Shown here: piece after piece, positions 13,561-25,062 of the stretch
Numbering within the stretch: the stretch's first letter is position 1
Layout: the number at the start of each line of letters is the position of its first letter
From: Gordonia crocea
GTDB taxonomy: Bacteria; Actinomycetota; Actinomycetes; Mycobacteriales; Mycobacteriaceae
Assembly (NCBI RefSeq): GCF_009932435.1
Contig: NZ_BJOU01000019.1
Location: 193,710-257,709, forward strand
Direction of reading: 5' to 3'
DNA length: 64,000 bases
Program-made: the position numbers and the translations under genes
Notes under the pieces: model-generated
The model's input: the letters and a program-made list of their open reading frames with translations, nothing else
Database searches by the model: none
Told to the model about the DNA's origin: nothing

Positions 13561-13574
13561 GCCCACTTGTGGGC
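13561..13574. terminator. hairpin between convergent genes
   Basis: GCCCAC-TT-GTGGGC gives a 6-bp perfect stem 31 bases after the DUF6912 stop. It is preceded by another dyad, AGCTGCGT ... ACGCATGCAGCT, at 13534-13559. Together they separate the convergent DUF6912 and secreted-protein genes and may terminate both. No T-run is present. Confidence 0.4.
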
Positions 13575-13615
13575 GGAGGATGGTGGCGCACCGCCTTGGA
13601 TCTACTTAGAGCCGG

Positions 13616-14401
13616 TCACTGCGGATCAATGCGGTAATTCTGCGCCACGAGCTGCAACCATTGCGTCTGCGAGGGAACGCGATCACCCCGGTCGACAATC
13701 GTCGTGAAGTGCGGGACGCCCGGGACGATCTTCGTCGTGTTGTGCGCGCCCACGGAGTTGTGTTCACACTGTCCGGACGCAGTGCGAGCAACCTTGTTCG
13801 GATAGGCCGGAAGGATCTTTCCGCCGACGAAGCCGCGATTCCCCAAGCACGTCAGACTGCCGCCGACGACGGCGCCGGCAACCTGGTTGGCGGCAGAGTG
13901 GTTGCGCAGGAAGTCGAGGTTGCCGCCGACCGAGATCTGCGATACGCACGTCGAGAAATTCCCGAGCGTCGGATAGTTCGTGCTCGACACGTCCCAGGGT
14001 GCATCCGGCCCGCTGTCAGTGATGGTCAAGTCACCGCGGATCGTCGAGGAGCAGATACCATTTGCGGTTCCCAGCCCGAAGAAGGCAGCCTTGTTCGGAT
14101 GCAGGGTGGTGTGGGTGACGGCCACACTGCCGAGGACGGTGCTTGTGATGAGCCCAAACGTCGAGGCGCGCACCGACGTCACGCTTCCGGTGACCAACGA
14201 GTGCTGTACGAGGCACCAGTGGCCCGGCGAGACCGTGACGTTGCGGAAGACTCCCTGAATGATCTGATCGGAGCAGGTGACGTCACTGTGTCGCGATTGC
14301 GCGTGCGAGGGTGAGACGGTGCCGAGTAAGAGGAGGGCCGCAGCCTGGGCGCCCACCAGCAGTCGACGGACGGCCCTCGTTTCGCCGATCACGCCGATCA
14401 C
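13616..14401 (-). CDS. secreted cysteine-rich protein of unknown function
   Basis: A 261-residue protein I do not recognise. From GTG 14401 it has a basic start, a hydrophobic helix LLVGAQAAALLLLGTV and a signal-peptidase I-like site SPSHA-QS, so the mature protein is probably exported. The mature part is Ser/Thr/Val/Gly-rich with alternating strands (VTVSPGHWCLVQHSLVTGSV, SVAVTHTTLH, GDLTITDSG, VGGNLDFLRN, VGGSLTCLGN) suggestive of a beta-solenoid, and has six cysteines that could form three disulfides. The GTG start gives a 4-base GTGA overlap with the upstream DUF1254 gene, so the two form one operon. Base composition is visibly less GC-rich than the neighbours, consistent with acquisition. 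Confidence 0.7.
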   Translation of the reverse strand: MIGVIGETRAVRRLLVGAQAAALLLLGTVSPSHAQSRHSDVTCSDQIIQGVFRNVTVSPGHWCLVQHSLVTGSVTSVRASTFGLITSTVLGSVAVTHTTLHPNKAAFFGLGTANGICSSTIRGDLTITDSGPDAPWDVSSTNYPTLGNFSTCVSQISVGGNLDFLRNHSAANQVAGAVVGGSLTCLGNRGFVGGKILPAYPNKVARTASGQCEHNSVGAHNTTKIVPGVPHFTTIVDRGDRVPSQTQWLQLVAQNYRIDPQ

Positions 14402-15813
14402 TGCTTCACGGCCTGTGGAGTCTTCCACTCACCGTCGAGGGCCGGCTTCTTCGGCCAGTACAACCGCAGGATCATCTGGAACGGGCCTTCGGGCGCGGGG
14501 AGCCAGTTGGCCTCCTTGTCCTTGCCGGGCGACTGGTTCTGCACGTGCAGCGTGACGCCTCCGTCGGGATCCTTGATCAGGCCGGGCAGCATCGGCGAGT
14601 TGACCAGGTAGCGGTCGATCGGATTGGCCACGAGCAGACTCTGGGGCATCCGGTACATGGTGATCGACCAGAACGAATGGACCGGCGGCAGCTGGCCGGG
14701 GGCGAAGCGCAAGGTGTAGGAGTGGGCGCCGGACAGTGGAGCTTTCGTCGAATCGTTGGCGACAACGGGGTAGAGGGCTTCTTTTGCGACGTTGCCGTAG
14801 ATGCCGAGCACCGAGCCGGCCATCCGGTAGAGGTAGTTGTCGCCGAGTTCGGCGTGCGTGCCGAACAGGTCCGCGGAGGTGACCTTGCCGGTGTTGAGCT
14901 CGTCGGTCTGGAATGTCGCCAACTCGGCCAGGGCATCGGCCATGCCATCCTTGACGGCCTGCAACTGTTCGGGACTCAGTGTGTCGGGGTTGAATCCGCC
15001 GTCGGGTCCGATGCCGATGGAGGCGAAGCGCTCGCGCAGCGCCTTCTCGTCGGGGAACACGGGGGCGTACTTGAGGACGAAACCAAGGATCTCGAAGAAC
15101 CTCGGTGAGGTTCGCTGCTCTTCGACGGTCAGCGGCGTGATGAAGTCGACGGGCGGGGCCGTGGCCGCCGGCTTGCCGGTGAAGGCTGATAACGGCTGCA
15201 CCTTGTACCCGGCCTGGATTCGCTTGACGTTGTCCAGGTCGGCTGGATCGAACAGTTGGGTCCGGTAGATGATCAACGAGAAGTCGGTGTCGGCCCGGAT
15301 CACCTCGTCGATGCCCGCGGGCTTCTCGCCATTCCAGCCGGGACCGGCCAGCAGATACTTACCACCGTCATTGCCGGTGGTGCGGCTGCCGACGTAGTGG
15401 TAGTCGTAGGTGTAGGCGTCGATGAACTGCAGCGAGTAGTAGCGGTTCGCGTCGATCTTGGGGACGGTCAGCACGAGGGGCTCGGCGCGCAGATCGGCAC
15501 CGATGAACGAGTACGGCGTGTCGGAGTTGGGGGTCTGAACGGTGGTGTCGGCCGGAGTGAAGACCCGGGCGATGCTGTGCAGTGTGTTCCAATCGCCTTT
15601 GTACTGCGGGTTTGCCTTGTCGGCGAAGTAGGAGTGTTGGATGCGATAGCTGTCGACCAACGGCAATCCATAGATGTAGGCCTGTTTGGCGATTTCGCGG
15701 AATTGTAGGGGTGTCCGAGCTCCGGAGGTCTCCGCCGGCTCACCATCGCTTTGGCAGGCGGCGATGGCGAGGGTCGCGGCGGTGAGAGTGGCGACAATCC
15801 CAACACGCTTCAT
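14398..15813 (-). CDS. DUF1254/DUF1214 lipoprotein
   Basis: A 471-residue lipoprotein. It begins MKRVGIVATLTAATLAIAAC, whose AIAAC is a lipobox. The DUF1254 domain follows (QAYIYGLPLVDSYRIQHSYF, then TVQTPNSDTPYSFIGADLR) and a DUF1214 domain closes the protein (SFWSITMYRMPQSLLVANPI, ending WLPAPEGPFQMILRLYWPKK). These two-domain proteins are widespread, cell-envelope or periplasmic, and without an established reaction. The ATG at 15811-15813 is preceded by AAGGAGG. It is first in a two-gene operon with the secreted cysteine-rich protein and is divergent from an AraC regulator, which probably controls it. Confidence 0.88.
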   Translation of the reverse strand: MKRVGIVATLTAATLAIAACQSDGEPAETSGARTPLQFREIAKQAYIYGLPLVDSYRIQHSYFADKANPQYKGDWNTLHSIARVFTPADTTVQTPNSDTPYSFIGADLRAEPLVLTVPKIDANRYYSLQFIDAYTYDYHYVGSRTTGNDGGKYLLAGPGWNGEKPAGIDEVIRADTDFSLIIYRTQLFDPADLDNVKRIQAGYKVQPLSAFTGKPAATAPPVDFITPLTVEEQRTSPRFFEILGFVLKYAPVFPDEKALRERFASIGIGPDGGFNPDTLSPEQLQAVKDGMADALAELATFQTDELNTGKVTSADLFGTHAELGDNYLYRMAGSVLGIYGNVAKEALYPVVANDSTKAPLSGAHSYTLRFAPGQLPPVHSFWSITMYRMPQSLLVANPIDRYLVNSPMLPGLIKDPDGGVTLHVQNQSPGKDKEANWLPAPEGPFQMILRLYWPKKPALDGEWKTPQAVKQ

Positions 15814-15904
15814 CGAGTCCTCCTTGTAGGTGATGGATACAACTGTGCCGGACGAGGGCGGGTGCGTCTTGACTCTGCTGGACGGAGTTTTTACTTTGAG
15901 GGAC

Positions 15905-16900
15905 ATGCTGCTGATCCGGGGTTCGAGTCTGAGCGGCTTCGACACGCTCGTCGGCGACTGTGGCGGGGATGCCGTAGCACTACTAGCGGCGGCCGGTGTC
16001 GACCCCGGCGATGTCGGGGACCACGAACGGTTCATTGTCTGTAGGAATGCCGTGTTGGCCGTGGAGACTGCGGCTGCGGTTCTCGATGTTGCGGACTTCG
16101 GTCGCCGACTCGCCGATCTGCAGAGCATCGACATCCTCGGACCGGTGGGCGTCGCGGCCCGCACCGCCGGCACCGTCGGTGAGGCGCTGGGGATCTTCGA
16201 CACCTATATGGACACCTACAGCGCTGCGATTCTCGCCCAGGTCGGGCCCGGCCCCGACGATGGGCTGGCGCGATTCGAGTACAGCTTCCTGATGGATCCC
16301 GCGCCGCCGCAGGCCCAATCCATCGAGCTCGCACTCGGTCTCACCCTTCGCGTCTTCCGGACCCTCCTGGGGACCGCGTATCGACCGGTGGCGGTGCACC
16401 TTCCGCATTCGGCGCTGGGCTTGCCGTCGTCGTATCGCTACTACTTCGGCTGCTCGCCGCGATTTGATGAGCCGGTCGCCGGCTTCACCGTTCGGGCAGC
16501 GGATCTGGAGCGGCCGTTGGGGCGCGACCCGCTGGTCCACCAGGTGGCCATGAACTACCTCGTCGACGTCATGGCACACCGGGAACGTGCGATTGTGGGC
16601 TCGGTCCGCAGCGTCCTGCGGCAGTTACTCCCGACCCGCAGGCTCAACATCGATCTGGTCGCCGGCCAGTTCAACCTGCATCCGAAGGCTCTGCAGCGGC
16701 GCCTCGCCGCCGAGGGGACGAGCCTGGCGGAGTTGGTGGACCAGACCCGGCGCGACATCGCCGAGCGGTTGCTCGTCGGGTCGGACTTGTCGGTCGCACA
16801 GGTGGCCCGGCAGCTCGGCTATACCGAGCAGAGCACGTTGACGCGCGCCTGCCGGCGTTGGTTCGATGCGAGCCCGACGGAGCTGCGCGCGCGAGGATGA
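15905..16900 (+). CDS. AraC family transcriptional regulator
   Basis: A 331-residue regulator with an N-terminal arabinose-binding-like sensor domain (LLIRGSSLSGFDTLVGDCGG onward) and a C-terminal AraC double helix-turn-helix (FNLHPKALQRRLAAEGTSLA and LSVAQVARQLGYTEQSTLTR, ending RRWFDASPTELRARG). The architecture resembles the OruR/ArgR-like regulators of catabolic or virulence genes. I chose the ATG at 15905 because the sensor domain starts right there and it leaves 91 bases for divergent promoters; the frame is open back to 15830, where starts would sit almost on top of the divergent DUF1254 start. Likely regulates the adjacent lipoprotein operon. Its stop is three bases from the convergent reductase gene. 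Confidence 0.85.
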   Translation: MLLIRGSSLSGFDTLVGDCGGDAVALLAAAGVDPGDVGDHERFIVCRNAVLAVETAAAVLDVADFGRRLADLQSIDILGPVGVAARTAGTVGEALGIFDTYMDTYSAAILAQVGPGPDDGLARFEYSFLMDPAPPQAQSIELALGLTLRVFRTLLGTAYRPVAVHLPHSALGLPSSYRYYFGCSPRFDEPVAGFTVRAADLERPLGRDPLVHQVAMNYLVDVMAHRERAIVGSVRSVLRQLLPTRRLNIDLVAGQFNLHPKALQRRLAAEGTSLAELVDQTRRDIAERLLVGSDLSVAQVARQLGYTEQSTLTRACRRWFDASPTELRARG

Positions 16901-16903
16901 CGG

Positions 16904-18016
16904 TCAGACGTCGAGCGAGCAGTCGCCGGCCGCGGCGGACACACAGGTCTGGATGCGCTCGCCGGCCACATGCTCGACGCCGGTGCGCAGGTCGCGGACG
17001 ACGCCGGCCTCGACCGGGACGACACAGCTCTGGCAGATCCCCATCCGGCAGCCGAAGGGCATGAGCACGCCGGCCGCCTCACCGGCCTCGAGGATCGTGG
17101 TCGCCCCGTCGATCGTCGCGGTCTTGCCGCTGCGGGTGAACGAGACCGTCCCGCCCTGCTCACCGGCGGCGCCGCGTTCGAGGGCGAAGCGCTCGAGGTG
17201 CAGGTGGTCGCGCACGCCGGCGTCGTCGAACATCCCGGACACCAGGTCGAGGAAGCCGCCGGGACCGCACGCCCAGGTCTCGCGCTGGGCCCAATCCGGG
17301 CACAGGGCGCCGATCCCGTCGGGGGTGAGGCGGCCGTCGCGGCGGGTCTGGTGGAGGTGGACGGTGATCCCGCGGTCGGCATAGCCGGCCAGCTCGTCGG
17401 CGAAGAGGACGTCGTCGGCGGTGGGGGCGGAGTGGACCAGCACGATGTCGGTGCGCTGGCCGCGGTGCTCGACCGTTCGCAGCATCGAGATGATCGGGGT
17501 GATGCCGCTGCCGGCGGTGAGGAAGAGGAGGGTGGCAGGTAGCGGCTCGGGCAGGACGAATTCGCCGGCGGGGGCGGCGAGGCGGACGATGGTGCCCGGC
17601 TTGAGCCCGGTCACCAGGTGGGAGGAGAGGAACCCCTCGGGCATCGCCTTGACCGTGATGGAGACCGTTTGCTGCTGTTCGGCGAGGTCCGGTGCGGAGG
17701 TGAGCGAGTAGGAGCGCCAGATCCAGCGCCCGCCCACGGCGACGCCGATGCCGAGGTACTGCCCGGGCTGGTAGTCGAAGGAGAAGCCCCATCCGGGTTT
17801 GATCTCGATGGTCGCCGAGTCCGCGGTCTCGCGGCGCACCGAGACGACTCGGCCGCGCAGTTCGCGCGCCGACCACAGCGGGTTGGCCAGGTGCAGGTAA
17901 TCGTCGGGCAGCAGGGGGGTGGTGATCCGGGCGGCGGCGGCGCGCACCCACTGCGACGCGCGGTGGCGCGCGTTGACGCCGCGCACCGGCTCTTCGAATC
18001 GTTCACGCCAATTCAT
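16904..18016 (-). CDS. flavin/2Fe-2S reductase of the acyl desaturase system (Rv3230c-like)
   Basis: A 370-residue electron-transfer protein that supplies electrons from NAD(P)H to a membrane desaturase. Domains in order: an N-terminal segment typical of this subfamily, an FAD domain with [10 protein letters not shown], a nucleotide-binding domain with [17 protein letters not shown] and [11 protein letters not shown], and a C-terminal plant-type 2Fe-2S ferredoxin domain with [12 protein letters not shown] and a distal TCVSAA cysteine. M. tuberculosis Rv3230c is the partner of DesA3 stearoyl-CoA desaturase, and here it also sits head-to-head with desaturase genes across a shared 105-bp control region. 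ATG start at 18014-18016. Confidence 0.93.
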   Translation of the reverse strand: MNWRERFEEPVRGVNARHRASQWVRAAAARITTPLLPDDYLHLANPLWSARELRGRVVSVRRETADSATIEIKPGWGFSFDYQPGQYLGIGVAVGGRWIWRSYSLTSAPDLAEQQQTVSITVKAMPEGFLSSHLVTGLKPGTIVRLAAPAGEFVLPEPLPATLLFLTAGSGITPIISMLRTVEHRGQRTDIVLVHSAPTADDVLFADELAGYADRGITVHLHQTRRDGRLTPDGIGALCPDWAQRETWACGPGGFLDLVSGMFDDAGVRDHLHLERFALERGAAGEQGGTVSFTRSGKTATIDGATTILEAGEAAGVLMPFGCRMGICQSCVVPVEAGVVRDLRTGVEHVAGERIQTCVSAAAGDCSLDV

Positions 18017-18074
18017 GCGTGGGTACTCCTTCTGCGGCGGCCCGGGTGACTGGGGGCTGGACAACCTCCGTAAT

Positions 18075-18100
18075 CGTAACCTACGCTTGCGTAAGTTACG
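18075..18100. promoter_or_regulatory. 26-bp palindromic operator of the desaturase locus
   Basis: A near-perfect dyad: arms CGTAAC and GTTACG outside, TACGC and GCGTA inside, 11 of 12 pairs matching around a TT centre. An additional half-like element, CGTAGGTTA at 18105-18113, is the exact complement of TAACCTACG at 18077-18085. It lies between the reductase and the first desaturase. Size and symmetry fit a TetR-family operator (fatty-acid desaturases are often under such repressors, for example DesT in Pseudomonas). The regulator is not identifiable from the window. Confidence 0.75.
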
Positions 18101-18121
18101 AACCCGTAGGTTAGGACGGAC

Positions 18122-19441
18122 ATGGCAATCTCCGACATCCCCGAGTATGCCCATCTCACCGATGCAGACGTCGAGGCGTTGGCCGCGGAACTGGACCAGA
18201 TCCGCGCCGACATCGAGGCCGACCGCGGCGAGCGCGACGCCCGGTACATCCGCAACACCATCCGCCTGCAGCGCGGACTCGACCTCGCTGGGCGCGCGAT
18301 GATCGCCGGCGGGAGCCGCCGGGGCCTGTGGTGGGCCGGGGCATCGACGCTGGGCGTCGCCAAGATCATCGAGAACATGGAACTGGGCCACAACGTCATG
18401 CACGGCCAGTGGGATTGGATGAACGATCCCGAGGTCCACTCCACCACCTGGGAGTGGGACAACACCGGCCCGTCGGCGCACTGGAAGCACACCCACAACT
18501 ACATCCACCACAAGTACACCAACGTCTTGGGGATGGACGACGACGTGGGGTACGGCCTGCTCCGGGTGACCCGCGACCAGCGGTGGCGCCCGTTCTACCT
18601 GGGCAACCTGGTCTACAACACGATCCTCGCGCTGTTCTTCGAGTACGGCGTGGCCGCCCAGCACCTGGAGCTCGGCCGCAAGCGCCGCACGCCCGAGGAC
18701 AAGGCGCAGTTCTCCGCCGACCTGCGCGACGTCGGCGCCAAGATCGGCCGACAGGTCGGCAAGGACTACATCCTGTACCCGGCCGTCGTCGGTGCGGTCA
18801 CCCGCTCGCCGCGGGCCGCGCGGCGCACGGCCGGCGCCAACCTCGTCGCCAACATCATCCGCAACCTGTGGACCAACGCGGTCATCTTCTGCGGCCACTT
18901 CCCCGACGGTGCCGAGAAGTTCACCAAGAAGGACATGGACACCGAGTCGCAGGGGCAGTGGTACCTGCGCCAGATGCTCGGCAGCGCCAACTTCCACTCC
19001 GGTCCGGTCCTGGGCTTCATGTCCGGGAACCTGTCCTACCAGATCGAGCACCACCTGTTCCCGGACCTGCCGAGCAACCGGTTGCCCGAGATCGCGCAGC
19101 GGGTCCAGGCGCTGGCCGAGAAGTACGACCTGCCCTACACCACGGGGTCGTTGCCGGTGCAGTACCTGAAGTCGTGGCGGACCATCGCCAAGCTGTCGCT
19201 GCCCGACCGGTTCCTGATCGCCACCGCCGACGACGCGCCCGAAACCGCGTCGGAGCGCCGCTTCAAGTCCGAGGACCCGTCGAAGCCGCTGGTCTCGACG
19301 GTGGATCCGGTGACCGGGCGCCGTCGCGGTCTCCGCTCGGCGATCGCCGGGATGCGGCAGCGCCGCCGCTCGCGTCGGGTCGTCACCGCGCTGCGGACCG
19401 GCCCGGGGACCGACCCCGGACGGTCGTCGCGGGCCGCGTGA
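18122..19441 (+). CDS. desA3: membrane fatty acyl-CoA desaturase, copy 1 (DesA3-like)
   Basis: Di-iron membrane desaturase that introduces a delta-9 double bond in stearoyl-CoA, feeding oleate for membrane lipids. The 439-residue protein has the three histidine boxes: [11 protein letters not shown] (from about residue 89), [12 protein letters not shown] and [19 protein letters not shown], and hydrophobic helices between them. The C-terminal 70 residues are basic and variable ([20 protein letters not shown]). Diverges from the reductase across the palindromic operator. M. tuberculosis has one gene here (Rv3229c, desA3); this genome has a second copy immediately downstream. Start ATG 18122 lies nine bases after the second half-site. 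Confidence 0.92.
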   Translation: MAISDIPEYAHLTDADVEALAAELDQIRADIEADRGERDARYIRNTIRLQRGLDLAGRAMIAGGSRRGLWWAGASTLGVAKIIENMELGHNVMHGQWDWMNDPEVHSTTWEWDNTGPSAHWKHTHNYIHHKYTNVLGMDDDVGYGLLRVTRDQRWRPFYLGNLVYNTILALFFEYGVAAQHLELGRKRRTPEDKAQFSADLRDVGAKIGRQVGKDYILYPAVVGAVTRSPRAARRTAGANLVANIIRNLWTNAVIFCGHFPDGAEKFTKKDMDTESQGQWYLRQMLGSANFHSGPVLGFMSGNLSYQIEHHLFPDLPSNRLPEIAQRVQALAEKYDLPYTTGSLPVQYLKSWRTIAKLSLPDRFLIATADDAPETASERRFKSEDPSKPLVSTVDPVTGRRRGLRSAIAGMRQRRRSRRVVTALRTGPGTDPGRSSRAA

Positions 19442-19497
19442 GGACCATCGGCCCGCGGGTGGGCATGTCGTCCCGACGACGCGCATAATAGACCGCG

Positions 19498-20712
19498 ATG
19501 GCAATCACCGATATCCGCGAGTACGCGCACCTGAGCGACGCCGACGTCGAGGCGCTCGGCGCCGAGCTTGACTCGTTGCGCCGCGAGGTCGAGTCTGACC
19601 TCGGCGCGCGCGACGTCGCCTACCTGCGGCGCACGATCCGTGCCCAGCGGGCGCTGGAGATCGTCGGGCGCGTGGCGCTGCTGGGCAGCCACAAGCGCGG
19701 CCTGTGGTGGCTGGGGACCGGGTCGTTGGCGTTGGCCAAGATCATCGAGAACATGGAACTCGGCCACAACGTCATGCACGGCCAGTGGGATTGGATGAAC
19801 GATCCCGAGATCCACTCCACGACGTGGGAGTGGGACATGGTGTGTGCCGCTCCCCATTGGAAGCACTCGCACAACTTCATCCACCACAAGTACACCAACG
19901 TCGTCGGGATGGACCACGACGTCGGGTACAAGACCCTGCGGGTGACCCGTGACCAGCCCTGGGAGCCGCGCTGGCTGGCCCAACCCTTCGCCAACCTGCT
20001 GCTCGCGGCGACCTTCGAGTGGGGGATCGCCCTCCACGACCTGGAATTGGGCGCGGTCGCCCGGGGCGAGAAGTCCAAAGCCGAGGCGGCCCCGCAGATC
20101 CGGGAGTTCGTGCGCAAGGCGGGGCGCCAGATCGCCAAGGACTACGTGCTCTTCCCGGCGCTGACCGGGCCGAACTTCAAGCACACCCTCACCGCCAACT
20201 TGACCGCCAACGTGGTGCGCAACCTGTGGGCGTACGTCGTCATCTTCTGCGGACACTTCCCCGACGGGGCGGAGAAGTTCACCGTCGACTCGCTGGAGGA
20301 GGAGACGGCCGGCGCGTGGTACCTGCGCCAGATGCTGGGGACGGCCAACTTCGAGACCGGTCCGGTCATGGCCTTCCTGTCCGGCAATCTGTCCTACCAG
20401 ATCGAGCACCACCTCTATCCCGACCTGCCGAGCAACCGGTTGGCCGAGATCTCGGTCCGGGTGCGGGAACTGTGTGAGAAATACGACCTGCCCTATACGA
20501 CCGGCTCGCTGTTCACCCAGTACATGCAGACGTTGCGGACCATCAACAAGCTCGCGCTGCCCGATCAACTGCTGCGCGACACCGTCGACGACGCGCCCGA
20601 AACCGCGTCCGAGCGCCGGTTCGACGGCCGGCCCGCCGAACGGGGGCTCAAGACCGCGCTGCGGGACCTGGCCCGCTCGCGCCGCCGCCGGATCCGGCGC
20701 TCCTGGCGATAG
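19498..20712 (+). CDS. membrane fatty acyl-CoA desaturase, copy 2
   Basis: A 404-residue paralogue of the preceding desaturase, sharing its opening MAI-DI-EYAHL-DADVEAL pattern and all three histidine boxes ([42 protein letters not shown]). Differences gather in the central helices and the shorter C-terminal tail. The two genes look like a tandem duplication that has diverged, perhaps giving different chain-length or position specificity. The 56-base gap contains a possible separate promoter (CATAATAG at 19485-19492), so it may also be transcribed independently. Stop lies six bases from the convergent rsgA. Confidence 0.9.
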   Translation: MAITDIREYAHLSDADVEALGAELDSLRREVESDLGARDVAYLRRTIRAQRALEIVGRVALLGSHKRGLWWLGTGSLALAKIIENMELGHNVMHGQWDWMNDPEIHSTTWEWDMVCAAPHWKHSHNFIHHKYTNVVGMDHDVGYKTLRVTRDQPWEPRWLAQPFANLLLAATFEWGIALHDLELGAVARGEKSKAEAAPQIREFVRKAGRQIAKDYVLFPALTGPNFKHTLTANLTANVVRNLWAYVVIFCGHFPDGAEKFTVDSLEEETAGAWYLRQMLGTANFETGPVMAFLSGNLSYQIEHHLYPDLPSNRLAEISVRVRELCEKYDLPYTTGSLFTQYMQTLRTINKLALPDQLLRDTVDDAPETASERRFDGRPAERGLKTALRDLARSRRRRIRRSWR

Positions 20713-20718
20713 CCGCGG

Positions 20719-21750
20719 TCAGCTCTCCGCGTCGGCGTCACTGGAATGCGGGTCGCCGGAATGCAGTGCGACGAGGATGTTGCGCACGGCTTGGGCCCGT
20801 CGTGACGCCGCGCCCTCGAGGAGGTCCAGCGCGCACTCCGGATCGGCCGGCGGGCCCAGGTGGGTGCAGCCGCGCGGGCAGTCCTCGATGGCCTCGCGAA
20901 GATCGGCGAAGGCGTTGACCACGTCGTCGGGGGAGACGTGGGCCAACCCGAAGGAGCGGATCCCCGGGGTGTCGACCACCCAGGTGCCGGGGATGCCCGG
21001 GACCGGCAGCGCCACCGACTGGGTCGAGGTGTGGCGTCCCTTGCCGACGCCGGACACCTCGCCGGTGGCCCGATCTGCTTGGGGGACAAGACGATTCACC
21101 ATCGTCGACTTGCCGACACCGGAGTGTCCGATGAGCGCGGTCAGCTTTCCGGCGAGGAGTTCGCCCAACCCGTCGAGGTCGTCGTCGCGCCCGGCGGACA
21201 CAATCGGCAGGTCCAACCCGTCGAAGGCCGCGCGGAACGCCGACCCGTCGGCGAGGTCGGACTTGGTGAGCGCCAAGACCGGGCTTAGCCCGCCGACGTA
21301 GGCCGCGGCCAAGGCCCGCTCCACGAAGCCGGTCCGCGGCGGCGGGTCGGCCAGCGCGGTCACGATGAGCAGTTGGTCGGCGTTGGCGACGACGATGCGC
21401 TCATACGGGTCGGTGTCGTCGGCGGTGCGGCGCAACACCGACGAGCGGTCGTCGACGCGGACGATCCGGGCGAGGGTGTCCTTGTCGCCGGACACATCGC
21501 CGACCACGCCGACCCGGTCGCCGACGACGATGGGGGTGCGGCCCAATTCCCGGGCCCGCATGGCCACGACGACCCGCTCCGGGTCGGCCTCGATCGCGCA
21601 GCCCCAGCGCCCCCGGTCGACCGAGACGACCATGGCGCCCGACGCGTCGGCGTGGGCCGGTCGGGTCTTGGTGCGCGGGCGCGAACTCTTCCCCGGGCGA
21701 ATCCGGACGTCGGATTCGTCGTAGCCCCCGGTGGTCCGCCCCCGGCTCAC
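20719..21750 (-). CDS. rsgA: ribosome small-subunit GTPase RsgA
   Basis: Circularly permuted GTPase that checks and matures the 30S subunit. The 343-residue product has an OB-fold region (about 40-110), the G4 motif LTKSD preceding G1 [12 protein letters not shown] as expected from the permutation, a G3 [12 protein letters not shown], and a C-terminal zinc site [16 protein letters not shown]. The N-terminal 25 residues are basic. The GTG start overlaps the aroA stop (GTGA), so it is translated with aroA. Orthologue of Rv3228. Confidence 0.93.
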   Translation of the reverse strand: MSRGRTTGGYDESDVRIRPGKSSRPRTKTRPAHADASGAMVVSVDRGRWGCAIEADPERVVVAMRARELGRTPIVVGDRVGVVGDVSGDKDTLARIVRVDDRSSVLRRTADDTDPYERIVVANADQLLIVTALADPPPRTGFVERALAAAYVGGLSPVLALTKSDLADGSAFRAAFDGLDLPIVSAGRDDDLDGLGELLAGKLTALIGHSGVGKSTMVNRLVPQADRATGEVSGVGKGRHTSTQSVALPVPGIPGTWVVDTPGIRSFGLAHVSPDDVVNAFADLREAIEDCPRGCTHLGPPADPECALDLLEGAASRRAQAVRNILVALHSGDPHSSDADAES

Positions 21751-23027
21751 TCGGCGGTGACCCCCGCGCCGAGCATGGCCGACCACATCCCGGGGAAATC
21801 GGGCATCGTCTTGGCCGTGGTGGCGATGTCGACGACCTCGACGCCGGGCACGCACAGGCCGATCACCGCGCCCGCGGTCGCCATCCGGTGGTCGGCGTAG
21901 GACTCCCACACCCCGCCGTGCAGCGGGCGCGGGCGGATCAGCAATCCGTCGTCGAGTTCCACCGCGTCGCCGCCGAGCCGGTTGATCTCGGTGACCAGTG
22001 CCGCCAGGCGGTCGGTCTCGTGCCCGCGCAGATGGCCGATGCCCCTCAGTCGGGATTCGCCGGTCGCCAGGGCGCACAGCGCCGCGATCGTCGGGGTCAG
22101 CTCGCCCACGGCGCGCAGGTCGGCGTCGATGCCGCGCAGTTCGCCGGTCCCGACGACGGTCAGCACGCCGTCGGCGCCCAGGGTGGCGTGCGCGCCGAAG
22201 TCGCCGAGGATGTCGACGAACTGCGCACCGGGTTGGGTGGTGACCGCCGGCCAGCGCGGGACGCGCACCGTGCCCGTCGTCGCGGCGGCGGCGGCCAGGA
22301 ACGGGGAGGCGTTGGACAGGTCGGGCTCGATCACCCAGTCGTGCGCGGCGATCGGCCCCGGCGCGACCCGCCACTCGTCGGGGACATCGGTGGCGACGTC
22401 GACGCCGTGCACCGCCAGCATCGACAGCGTCATCTCGACATGCGGCATCGACGGCACCGGATCGCCCCGGTGGATGACCCGCACCCCGCAGTCGAAGCGC
22501 GCGCCCGACAGCAGCAACCCGGAGACGAACTGCGACGACGCCGACGCGTCGATCACGACGTCCCCGCCGGCCACGGCGCCACGGCCGGCGACGGTGAACG
22601 GCAGTGCGGCGCCGGTGATCTCGGCGCCGAGGTCGCGCAGCGCGTCGAGGATGGTGCCCAGCGGTCGGGAGCGGGCCTGCTCGTCGCCGTCGAAGGCCAC
22701 GGTGCCGGTCGCCAGCGCGGCGACCGGGGGGAGGAAGCGCATGACGGTGCCCGCGAGCCCGCAGTCGACAGTCGCGGCGTGCAGCGGCCGCGGCGTCACG
22801 GTGACCCGGGTCGGGTCGTCGTCGGCGATGTCGATGCCGGTGCCCATCGCGGCCAGGCCGTGGAGCATCAGGTCGGTGTCGCGGCTGCGCAGCGTCCCGT
22901 CGACCGTCGACGGGCCGTCGGCCAGCGCGGCGAGGACCAGGGCGCGGTTGGTGATGGACTTCGAGCCGGGGAGTGCGACGGTCGCCGACACCGGGGCGGG
23001 CGCGGTGGGGGCGGACCAGGTCGTCAT
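21747..23027 (-). CDS. aroA: 3-phosphoshikimate 1-carboxyvinyltransferase (EPSP synthase)
   Basis: Transfers enolpyruvate from PEP to shikimate-3-phosphate in aromatic amino acid biosynthesis. The 426-residue protein has [20 protein letters not shown] at the N-terminus, [14 protein letters not shown] for PEP binding, [17 protein letters not shown], the catalytic region [20 protein letters not shown], and [14 protein letters not shown] near the end. The spread of these motifs matches the compact actinobacterial form. Transcribed with rsgA; divergent from the NUDIX gene. Orthologue of Rv3227. Confidence 0.96.
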   Translation of the reverse strand: MTTWSAPTAPAPVSATVALPGSKSITNRALVLAALADGPSTVDGTLRSRDTDLMLHGLAAMGTGIDIADDDPTRVTVTPRPLHAATVDCGLAGTVMRFLPPVAALATGTVAFDGDEQARSRPLGTILDALRDLGAEITGAALPFTVAGRGAVAGGDVVIDASASSQFVSGLLLSGARFDCGVRVIHRGDPVPSMPHVEMTLSMLAVHGVDVATDVPDEWRVAPGPIAAHDWVIEPDLSNASPFLAAAAATTGTVRVPRWPAVTTQPGAQFVDILGDFGAHATLGADGVLTVVGTGELRGIDADLRAVGELTPTIAALCALATGESRLRGIGHLRGHETDRLAALVTEINRLGGDAVELDDGLLIRPRPLHGGVWESYADHRMATAGAVIGLCVPGVEVVDIATTAKTMPDFPGMWSAMLGAGVTAE

Positions 23028-23070
23028 GGCGTCCAGTCTCTCATGGGCGCCGGCGGGGGATAATCGACGG

Positions 23071-23538
23071 ATGGCGTCGCACAGTGCGGGACTGCTGCTC
23101 TACCGGGCGGCGGCCGATCCCGGCGGGTTCGAGGTGTTGCTGGTCCATCCCGGTGGGCCGTTCTGGGCCCGCAAGGACGCCGGCGCCTGGTCGATCCCGA
23201 AGGGGGAGTACGAGGCGGCCGAGGACCCGCTCGCGGCCGCTCGGCGCGAGTTCGGCGAGGAGACCGGTTCGCCTGCGCCGGAGGGCACGGAGATCGACCT
23301 CGGTGAGGCGGTGCAGCGCGGCGGCAAGGTGGTGCGCGCGTTCGCGCTGCGCGGCGACCTCGACGCCGCGGCCGTCGTGTCGAACACCTTCGAGATGGTG
23401 TGGCCGCCGAAGTCGGGGCAGGTGCGCGAGTTCCCGGAGGTCGATCGCGCCGAGTGGTTCACCGCCGCCGATGCGGCCGACAAGCTCAACCCCGCCCAAG
23501 CGGTGTTCCTGGACCGGCTGGCCGAGACGTTGGGATGA
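23071..23538 (+). CDS. NUDIX hydrolase
   Basis: A 155-residue NUDIX-fold protein with the signature spread across [20 protein letters not shown] followed by TG (Gx5Ex7REUxEExGU). The neighbourhood [11 protein letters not shown] before the box and the later [19 protein letters not shown] are typical of the family related to diadenosine polyphosphate or mutator-type hydrolases acting on nucleoside diphosphate compounds. Substrate cannot be read from sequence. Start ATG 23071; longer upstream frames run antisense through aroA. It is divergent from aroA by 43 bases. Confidence 0.88.
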   Translation: MASHSAGLLLYRAAADPGGFEVLLVHPGGPFWARKDAGAWSIPKGEYEAAEDPLAAARREFGEETGSPAPEGTEIDLGEAVQRGGKVVRAFALRGDLDAAAVVSNTFEMVWPPKSGQVREFPEVDRAEWFTAADAADKLNPAQAVFLDRLAETLG

Positions 23539-23615
23539 ACCCCCAGGCCACGGCGGTGTCCGATTTGTGCGATTTGGCACGACCGGCGTCAATGTGGCAT
23601 TTTTGCGCTCAGCAG

Positions 23616-25024
<1,409 letters not shown>

Positions 25025-25062
25025 CCCCGATCGCGACTGCCTGCCGGAGTAGCGTGGACGCC

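Noticed and set aside
15830..15904. Longer N-terminus for the AraC regulator
   Set aside because: The added residues precede the normal beginning of the sensor domain and would leave only 16 bases between two divergent start codons.
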